Below are positions 58,435 to 64,000 of a DNA stretch of 64,000 nt, one piece after another. This DNA comes from Nannocystis pusilla (GTDB taxonomy: Bacteria; Myxococcota_A; Polyangia; Nannocystales; Nannocystaceae): contig NZ_JAIRAU010000019.1 in NCBI RefSeq assembly GCF_020073745.1, positions 186,001 to 250,000 on the forward strand. Direction: 5' to 3'. The position numbers and the translations under genes were made by a program. Each line of letters starts with the position of its first letter. Position 1 is the first letter of the stretch. The notes below the pieces were generated by a model that saw nothing but the letters and a program-made list of their open reading frames with translations, had not been told where the DNA came from and ran no database searches.

Positions 58435-59766
58435 TCAGGGCAAGCAGACGTTCGTGAACAGCGTGGTGCTGACTTGCGTGCCATCCCCCAGCTGGCCCTC
58501 GGTGTTCTTGCCGGCCGCCTTGACGGTTTTTCCCTCGATGAGGAGCGTGAAGTCTGCGCCGGCCGCCGTGGCGCTGCCGATGCGCTGCAGCGAGCCGAAC
58601 GTGCGCGAGGGGTTGGGGGCGGTGCGTGCGAGCTGACCATACCCGTTGCTACCGGCCGAGGAGAGGAAACCCAGCCCAGGCGGCTGGGGGCTGAATCCGC
58701 CGCCGTATCCCAGCAAGGTGTGAGACGAGCCGGTGTCGGCATGACGGAAGTTGAACCCTCCGGAGCCCACGCTCACCGGGGATGCGTACCACGACGGCGC
58801 ACCGTCTCCCTTGCCGAGCTGCCCTGCGCTGTTGTCACCCCATCCCGTGGGGCCAGGGGCCGAGGCGATGACGTACTCCTTGCCGGCCGTCACCTTGAAC
58901 GCGCCCGAGATGCCTTGCACGACTGCGGCCGTGGCCCGGTATGAGGGACTTGCGCTACCGAGCTGACCGCGGTTGTTGCGACCCCACGCGCATACCTGGC
59001 CGCCGCTCAGCGCGACGGCGAACTCACCGCCCGCCGCGATCGCGTCGAAGCTGCCGCACCCGGTGGTGGAGGTCACCAGCTTCGGGGTCGACGAGTTGAG
59101 GGTCCCCCCATTCCCGAGCTGGCCGTAGGTGTTGCCACCCCAGGCCCAGACCCGGCCCAGGTCGTCGAGCGCGAGGGAGAACGCTCCACCTGCGGCGATG
59201 GCGACGACGTTCGCGGACAGGGTCACCTGCTTCGGCGTCGGCGACGCCGACCATGACCCGCCACCGAGCTGCCCGCTCGATCCCTCGCCCCAGGCCCAGA
59301 CCTTGCCGTACTCGTCGAGCGCGAGCGAATGATTCTCGCCGGCCGCGACGCCGACGACCCGGGTGGGGATGCCGGTGACCTGCTGCGGCTTGTTCTTGAA
59401 CATGTTGATCTGGCCGATGCCGAGCTGCCCGCGGCTGTTGCGACCCCAAGCCCACACGACTCCTTCCTCGGAGAGCGCGAGGGCGTGGGCGCCGAGCGAC
59501 GCGTCGACGGCGACATAACGCGCCAGATTCGCGGGGCAAGCGCCGTTCGACACCGTCGGCTCCGCGAACTCGTCCAGGCCAGCCGACGCTCCCGGCGTCA
59601 CGGTGGCAGGCTCGACGGACTCGTCCTCCACGCGTCCGCTGGAATCGCCGAGCGGAGCGTCGGTATCCTGCTCCAGGATCTGTTCCTCGCAAGCCGAGCC
59701 CGCGAGCGCTCCCGCGAGAGCGAGCGTGAAGGAGTTGAAGCTGATGGTTCGTTGAGTGGCGTGCAT
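58435..59766 (-). CDS. RCC1-repeat beta-propeller lipoprotein
   Basis: 443 residues from ATG 59766, with CCGGAGC upstream. Lipobox ALAGALAGSAC (Cys about 26). From residue about 80 there are repeated RCC1 blades: HALALSEEGVVWAWGRNSRG, HSLALDEYGKVWAWGEGSSG, FSLALDDLGRVWAWGGNTYG, FAVALSGGQVCAWGRNNRGQ and weaker later ones (about seven in all), giving a propeller. Bacterial RCC1 proteins are surface or secreted binding proteins; the partner is unknown. Single gene. Confidence 0.88.
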   Translation of the reverse strand: MHATQRTISFNSFTLALAGALAGSACEEQILEQDTDAPLGDSSGRVEDESVEPATVTPGASAGLDEFAEPTVSNGACPANLARYVAVDASLGAHALALSEEGVVWAWGRNSRGQLGIGQINMFKNKPQQVTGIPTRVVGVAAGENHSLALDEYGKVWAWGEGSSGQLGGGSWSASPTPKQVTLSANVVAIAAGGAFSLALDDLGRVWAWGGNTYGQLGNGGTLNSSTPKLVTSTTGCGSFDAIAAGGEFAVALSGGQVCAWGRNNRGQLGSASPSYRATAAVVQGISGAFKVTAGKEYVIASAPGPTGWGDNSAGQLGKGDGAPSWYASPVSVGSGGFNFRHADTGSSHTLLGYGGGFSPQPPGLGFLSSAGSNGYGQLARTAPNPSRTFGSLQRIGSATAAGADFTLLIEGKTVKAAGKNTEGQLGDGTQVSTTLFTNVCLP

Positions 59767-60022
59767 GATGATTGCTCCGGTTGGTGTTGTTCACATTGGA
59801 GAAGAATGCACAATCGATGTGCGCAAATGAACCGCGCGGCATAGCAGCGGAGTCGATGACTTCATGGTCCGGAAGGCGGAGCGCGGGCTGGTTGCAGCGC
59901 CCGAACCGCGTCGCTACGCCGACGACGGCTGGTCTTCCCACGCTCCGGAAGAGCTCTACATCAACAAATCGCTATATATACGGAGGGGCATATTTCCCTC
60001 CTCGATGGAGCTGGTCGATCAT

Positions 60023-61141
60023 TCATCTGAAGTCTGGACGGCCTTCGGCTGGGGGTCGCTCGGTCGGCGGCGCAGCCAGGCCGACGAAGCCATGGAACAC
60101 GATCGTCGTCCGGCGGCCCGGGTGGGCGTCGGCGTGGATCTTTCGCAGTTGCCCGGGCGCCTCGCCGATGAATTCGACATCGAGCGGACCCGGCATGGTC
60201 AACCACGGAAACTCGCTCTCGGCCACGGGAGCGCCGTTGATCCGAATCTCGCGGAGGCTCTCGGTGCTATGGAACTGAAGTACCACCTCGCCGACCCTTT
60301 GGCTCAACCACTCGATGCGTTCGAGCGCGAGCGCGTGATGTTGGCTCAACCACTCGATGCGTTCGAGCGGGAGCGCGCGATGCGATTCGGTCGGGTCGAC
60401 GCGTGCAACGAACACGCGGTAGCCTCGCAGGGCGCCGACCAGGTCGCCTGCGCGCTCGAGCGACAGCGCCCTGCTGTAGGCAGCGTTGATCGACCACGCC
60501 TCCTCGAGCGATCGCTCGAACGCCTTGGCGGCCGCCGCGTAGCGGCGCTCGTTGAAGTGTTGCTTGCCCTCGCGGAAGTAAGATAGGGCCGCCGCCTGAC
60601 CCTGCATCGGCGTGTTCGCCGCCTCGCGGCTCGTTTCCCTGTCCGGATCCGGGCTGGCAATTTCCTTCCTCATCCCGGGCGCCCCAGCCGCGCGCCCGCC
60701 GTCTCGGGCAGGCTTGTCCCAATGGTTCGAATCCATGACGAAAGACAGCTTGAGCGCAGCGCGGCGAACGCCCAGCTCGCAGGAAGCGGCCCGCAACGTC
60801 CACGACTTGCTGACCTGAGTCCGTTCCATCATGGATAATCGTACGCTCCACAGGCTGCCTTGGAGCTCGGTGACTCGGAGCTCGAACTTCACATGCCGCG
60901 GCAGCGGCTGGCCTCGCAAATCGGTGTACGTTGAAGCGAAAATCCCCCAGATGTCGCATGCATCAGGGCTGGCGGACGCGACGATGACGATGCCCTCTGC
61001 AACGTCAGCTCCCACCATCAGGAGCGGGAAACGGATGCTCGAGAACTCGGGCATGGTCACATGAGAAGCACTGCCGCTCGCGGGTCTCTCCATGGAACCA
61101 AGAAGCATGACAATCATCACAACCCGACAAAGACTGAGCAT
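60023..61141 (-). CDS. Secreted TPR-PEGA-like protein, end of split sigma operon
   Basis: 372 residues from ATG 61141, GGAGG close upstream. Signal peptide MLSLCRVVMIVMLLGSM. Residues about 30-170 form an unrecognised domain (IRFPLLMVGADVAEGIVIVA). About 205-290 is TPR-like (YFREGKQHFNERRYAAAAKA, AYSRALSLERAGDLVGALRG) and contains a 14-residue tandem duplication (RALPLERIEWLSQ / HALALERIEWLSQ). The C-terminus (VVLQFHSTESLREIRINGAP ... GQLRKIHADAHPGRRTTIVF) is PEGA-like. It follows the TM-TPR gene by 127 nt and is probably the exported partner of that system. Confidence 0.75.
   Translation of the reverse strand: MLSLCRVVMIVMLLGSMERPASGSASHVTMPEFSSIRFPLLMVGADVAEGIVIVASASPDACDIWGIFASTYTDLRGQPLPRHVKFELRVTELQGSLWSVRLSMMERTQVSKSWTLRAASCELGVRRAALKLSFVMDSNHWDKPARDGGRAAGAPGMRKEIASPDPDRETSREAANTPMQGQAAALSYFREGKQHFNERRYAAAAKAFERSLEEAWSINAAYSRALSLERAGDLVGALRGYRVFVARVDPTESHRALPLERIEWLSQHHALALERIEWLSQRVGEVVLQFHSTESLREIRINGAPVAESEFPWLTMPGPLDVEFIGEAPGQLRKIHADAHPGRRTTIVFHGFVGLAAPPTERPPAEGRPDFR
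60299..60382. repeat. 42-bp tandem duplication in coding sequence
   Basis: Two nearly identical 42-bp copies (60299-60340, 60341-60382) beginning TTGGCTCAACCACTCGATGC. They encode 14 residues each, in frame. Confidence 0.85.
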
Positions 61142-61268
61142 GGCTCCTCCGTGAGCACTTTTTCGGCCCGAGTACTGTGGCCCGGACAGGATGAACTGCC
61201 GCCAGCGCTCGCGCCGGAGGTCGGGCTCGTCGAACACCTCGTGGGATGATGACTCGTCCATCACAGCC

Positions 61269-61934
61269 TCACCTGCAAGTTCTTCTGAGCCGATTCTCGT
61301 GCTGCGAGCGCGGCCAGGCCCGCAAGAAGGCCGCAACCTTTGCCGTGCCGACCTCCTTCCGCCCCGAACCACAGTACGCTTCGATCTCCAGCATGTCGCA
61401 TTCCTCCGCCAGGTCATCCGAGCCGACAGCGGCTCTACAACTGCGGAGGATCTCGAGCGCCTCGTCGTATTTGCGGCTCTTGATCAGCGCCCCGGCCTCC
61501 TTCAGAAGCACGAACCCACGATCTCCTGGCGGTGAGGAAGGCGTGGCCGGGGCAGCTGTCGTGACGCCAGCGGGGCGCTCTTCGCCGGGACGGCGTGTCG
61601 CGGGGCGCCTGTCTTCGGGCCGTGATCGTGTTGCATCGAGCGACGGAGCCTCATCATGGTAGCGGCTCGCAGCGGTCCCGGTGGGCGCCCCTGCGCCATC
61701 GAGTAGGCGCCAGGGCTCGATCCTGATCAGCACCAGCACGAGCACGGCCACGACCGCAGTCGTGATGACCACGGCTCGCACGAGGCTGCGCCTCATGCCG
61801 AGGCGTGCTGCGACTGCGGCTCGATGCTCGTGCCTCAGGCGCTCGAGGACGAGCGCATCGACGAACAGGGGCGGCCGCTCCGCCTCGCGGAACCGAGCGA
61901 ATATCCGGTCAGACACACGCTCCGAATCATTCAT
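61269..61934 (-). CDS. Membrane-anchored TPR-like protein, partner of the sigma factor
   Basis: 221 residues from ATG 61934, overlapping the end of the sigma gene by 8 nt. The cytoplasmic N-tail (about 1-48, MNDSERVSDRIFARFREAER) is followed by one helix (LVRAVVITTAVVAVLVLVLI, about 51-70), a Pro/Thr linker and a TPR-like domain (RGFVLLKEAGALIKSRKYDE, ALEILRSCRAAVGSDDLAEE, AKVAAFLRAWPRSQ). The arrangement equals the C-terminal half of the fused sigma factors at 14314 and 52582, so this is their split equivalent. The N-tail may bind the sigma factor in the manner of an anti-sigma. Confidence 0.78.
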   Translation of the reverse strand: MNDSERVSDRIFARFREAERPPLFVDALVLERLRHEHRAAVAARLGMRRSLVRAVVITTAVVAVLVLVLIRIEPWRLLDGAGAPTGTAASRYHDEAPSLDATRSRPEDRRPATRRPGEERPAGVTTAAPATPSSPPGDRGFVLLKEAGALIKSRKYDEALEILRSCRAAVGSDDLAEECDMLEIEAYCGSGRKEVGTAKVAAFLRAWPRSQHENRLRRTCR

Positions 61935-62478
61935 GACGTTGCTCCGCTTGGGGACGGTGTTGAAGGACGAATTCCGCAAACCGTCGACGTAACGCCGAAA
62001 TGCGGCCATAGAGCGTGTTGACGTTGACGCGCAGCATGCTCGCGGCCTCGCTCACCGGGATGCCCTCGATACAGCAGAGGAAAAATTCCTCGCGCGTTTC
62101 ATCCGAGATCGTGCTCAGGAAAGACTGAACGATCAAGGAGGCCTGGTTGCGAAAGACGATGTCGTCCGGCCCCGAGTCGTGCTTCGAGTAGACGTCATGA
62201 GCGTTGGCGTAGGCGTCCATGCGTCGTCGGGCTCGGCCATCCTTGCGAAAATACATGAGGATGTGATTATCGGCGATGCGATAGATCCATCCGCGGATCC
62301 GCCCCTCCTCATGATACGAGGGGAACTTCTCGAGGATCGAGATGAACACCTCTTGCAGAAGATCTGGAATGCTGTGCTCAGGGACCCCCCGGGTTTTCGC
62401 CATTCGCCAGACAAATGCAGAATGCTGCCGATAGATCTGCTCGACCGCCTGGATGATCGGATCTGGGTCGGAGACCAT
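61927..62478 (-). CDS. ECF sigma factor (split system)
   Basis: 183 residues from ATG 62478. Region 2: IIQAVEQIYRQHSAFVWRMA, IPDLLQEVFISILEKFPSYH, GRIRGWIYRIADNHILMYFR. Region 4: ISDETREEFFLCCIEGIPVS, EAASMLRVNVNTLYGRISAL. Codon use is noticeably less GC3-biased than most neighbours, and this applies to the whole three-gene operon. It overlaps the TM-TPR gene, so the two are made together. A GTGATA-AG-TATCAC palindrome lies 52 nt upstream. Confidence 0.88.
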   Translation of the reverse strand: MVSDPDPIIQAVEQIYRQHSAFVWRMAKTRGVPEHSIPDLLQEVFISILEKFPSYHEEGRIRGWIYRIADNHILMYFRKDGRARRRMDAYANAHDVYSKHDSGPDDIVFRNQASLIVQSFLSTISDETREEFFLCCIEGIPVSEAASMLRVNVNTLYGRISALRRRFAEFVLQHRPQAEQRHE

Positions 62479-62529
62479 GGCTTGGCTTGTAGCACTGCCG
62501 CTGCCGAGGAAGATTGCGGGCCAAGCCGC

Positions 62530-62543
62530 GTGATAAGTATCAC
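62530..62543. promoter_or_regulatory. Palindrome GTGATA-AG-TATCAC upstream of the sigma gene
   Basis: Perfect 6-bp arms with a 2-nt centre, 52 nt before ATG 62478, in a relatively A/T-rich patch. Fits an operator for a dimeric regulator. Confidence 0.4.
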
Positions 62544-62753
62544 GCAAATCACGGCGACGACAGGCAGGAGGGGTTACCTTGGCATAGCGATTCGCCGACA
62601 AGCGGACGGCGTTGCCCGCGAGCCGGTCGATGTCCCGCTCGTCGACGACGAGCACGAAGAGGTGCAGATCCTCGCTGCAGGCGAAGGACGCGTGGCAGGT
62701 GTCGACGCAGGCTGTCCCCCGCGCAAGCGCCATCCCGCCCACGAGCGCAGCAC

Positions 62754-64000
62754 TCACGCCGAAGCCTGTACCGGCGCGGCGGCCTGCGTCCTCGTGTCCC
62801 CAGCGTAATCCTTGAGCACGAACGCGTCGTGCATTCGCACCGAGCTGCGGCTGAGCCGCGCCAGCAGCCGCAACCACGACGCCGGCACGTGGTTGAACAG
62901 CCACACCGACTGCGCGAACGCCCACAGCGCGGCCTTGCTGCCCGGGATCAGCTTGCGCGCCGCCATCAGCGCGAACTTCCGGCTCTCCAGCACGTACTCG
63001 CGCAGCGCCGCCTCGGCGGCCGCGAAGCCTCGCACGTGGTCGCCGCCCGCGGCCGCCAGCTCGCCCGCCAGCACGTAGGCGCCGACGACCGCCAGGCTCG
63101 TGCTGCCGCCGATCGCCGGCCCCGGCGAATAGCCGGCGTCGCCGGCCAGCGTCACCCGCCCGCGCGTCCACGAGTCCAGGTGCAGCTGCGTGATCGTGTC
63201 GAAGTAGAACGCCGACGCCCTGTCGCTCTCGTCCAGCAGCCGCGGCACCTCCCAGCCCATGCCCGCGAACGCCTCGCGCAGCAGCTGCTTCTGCCGCGCG
63301 ACGTCGCGGTGGTGGTACTCGAGCTCGCGCGCGCTGCGGAACAGGAACAGCGCCCGCGCGTCCTCCATGTGGCGCGCGCTGTAGACCCCCGCCAGGCGGT
63401 CGACCCCGGCGACGAGGAACGTCCGGTCGCTGAGCGCGAGATAATTCGGGATCGTCGCCACCGCCAGGTACGCGCCGACCGGGCGCGAGAACTGCCGCTC
63501 CTCGCCGAACACCAGCCGGCGCACGTTCGAGTGCAGCCCATCGCAGCCGACCACCAGGTCGAAGCGCCGCGGCGCCCCGCGCTCGAACGTCACGTCGACC
63601 CCCGCCTCGTCCTGGCGCAGCCCCGCGATCGAGTCGCCGAACACGTACTCGACCTCGCCCGCGCTCGCCGACAGCAAGATCTCGCTGAGCTCGTCGCGCA
63701 TGATCTCGACGTGGCGATCGGACACCGCGTGCATCACCCGCTCGACCTCGAGCTCCACGCGCCGCGCCACCCCCTCGCGCAGCAGCGTCAGGTGGTCCGT
63801 CCCCGTCTTGTGCGCCTCGATCTGCGCCAGCAGCCCCATCTTCTCGACCACGTCCATCGCCGGCTTGAACAGATCGACCGCGTGCCCGCCGGTCTTGCGC
63901 GGCGCCGGCGAGCGCTCGACCACCGTCGGTTCGAACCCGTACCGCCTCAGCCAATACGCCAGGACCGGGCCGGCCACGCTCGCGCCCGAGATCAGGATCT
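62754..64000 (-). CDS. FAD-dependent monooxygenase (N-terminus cut by window edge)
   Basis: Open at base 64000; about 415 residues visible, lacking only the first few. It begins ILISGASVAGPVLAYWLRRY (GxGxxG-type FAD site as GASVAG), followed by VVERSPAPRKTGGHAVDLF. The second FAD motif is FDLVVGCDGLHSNVRRLV (DG motif, about 155-172). The third is GRVTLAGDAGYSPGPAIGGS (GD motif, about 285-305). These define PHBH-fold aromatic hydroxylases such as TetX-like or polyketide/aromatic ring monooxygenases. Substrate unknown. It is preceded on the left by a 275-bp gap before the sigma gene. Confidence 0.9.
   Translation of the reverse strand, partial: ILISGASVAGPVLAYWLRRYGFEPTVVERSPAPRKTGGHAVDLFKPAMDVVEKMGLLAQIEAHKTGTDHLTLLREGVARRVELEVERVMHAVSDRHVEIMRDELSEILLSASAGEVEYVFGDSIAGLRQDEAGVDVTFERGAPRRFDLVVGCDGLHSNVRRLVFGEERQFSRPVGAYLAVATIPNYLALSDRTFLVAGVDRLAGVYSARHMEDARALFLFRSARELEYHHRDVARQKQLLREAFAGMGWEVPRLLDESDRASAFYFDTITQLHLDSWTRGRVTLAGDAGYSPGPAIGGSTSLAVVGAYVLAGELAAAGGDHVRGFAAAEAALREYVLESRKFALMAARKLIPGSKAALWAFAQSVWLFNHVPASWLRLLARLSRSSVRMHDAFVLKDYAGDTRTQAAAPVQASA

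Noticed and set aside
1..64000. CRISPR array
   Set aside because: The 14-bp arrays have no unique spacers and units are directly abutting; no cas gene is present.
1..64000. tRNA or rRNA genes
   Set aside because: No cloverleaf with a GGTTCRA T-arm and CCA end, and no conserved rRNA strings, were found on either strand; T-arm-like strings near 10165 and 63925 lie in repeats or coding sequence.
1..64000. Insertion sequence or integrase
   Set aside because: No transposase or recombinase motifs were recognised despite relic genes and repeats.

Overview
The window is very GC-rich and dense with genes. Large Ser/Thr kinases with C-terminal TPR arrays, ECF sigma factors with membrane extensions, Thr/Ser/Asp-rich lipoprotein linkers, CGDG...CDDGN cysteine repeats and two C-termini of the Cys-plus-helix-plus-Arg (MYXO-CTERM) type point to a myxobacterium, most likely the Nannocystis/Nannocystaceae group. 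This is inference from family content; no rRNA or tRNA gene is present to confirm it.

Layout. 1-6.3 kb: PAS-PAS histidine kinase (cut by the window edge), GAF-STAS protein, two tandem zinc-ribbon membrane proteins, a small unknown protein and a methyltransferase-like lipoprotein. 6.4-10 kb: TetR remnant, PHB-depolymerase-like lipoprotein, alpha/beta hydrolase, cell-surface protein with a MYXO-CTERM tail. 10.3-13.7 kb: complete polyamine-type ABC importer (fused permease, ATPase, Tat-type binding protein). 13.7-18.1 kb: outer-surface protein, membrane-fused ECF sigma factor and lipoprotein on the minus strand, then a divergent esterase lipoprotein. 18.6-24.3 kb: five-gene redox operon (kinase, VKOR-thioredoxin fusion, OmpA-like protein, 49-aa membrane protein, TlpA-like thioredoxin). 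24.5-37.1 kb: TPR/PEGA protein, DUF4215/DUF1554 lipoprotein, two paralogous TPR kinases, an ECF sigma factor and two trypsin-like paralogues, one without its catalytic His and Ser. A relic of a tauD-BKACE operon lies between the kinases. 37.2-46 kb: 2OG oxygenase, BON protein, AraC regulator, beta-lactamase-fold hydrolase, SPOR-like protein, SUKH/SMI1 protein, and a coupled three-gene secreted operon. 46-51 kb: M36/M4-like metalloprotease and L,D-transpeptidase lipoprotein. 51.4-54.5 kb: a second surface protein / fused sigma / lipoprotein triad. 54.8-58.2 kb: VWA lipoprotein, a peroxiredoxin with UGA at the peroxidatic-Cys position, an alpha-2-macroglobulin fragment and other decayed pieces. 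58.4-64 kb: RCC1 lipoprotein, a split sigma / TM-TPR / TPR-PEGA operon and an FAD monooxygenase running off the window.

The strongest unusual signals are: (1) the selenoprotein peroxiredoxin, with a SECIS-like hairpin whose loop lies 16 nt after the UGA; (2) a family of degenerate 14-bp palindromic units, TGTCC-N4-GGACA, dispersed in genes and intergenic DNA and repeatedly arranged head-to-tail with an exact 14-bp period; (3) three copies of a sigma - membrane helix - TPR system, two fused and one split; and (4) TANNNT hexamers 6-8 nt upstream of many start codons, suggesting widespread leaderless transcripts.
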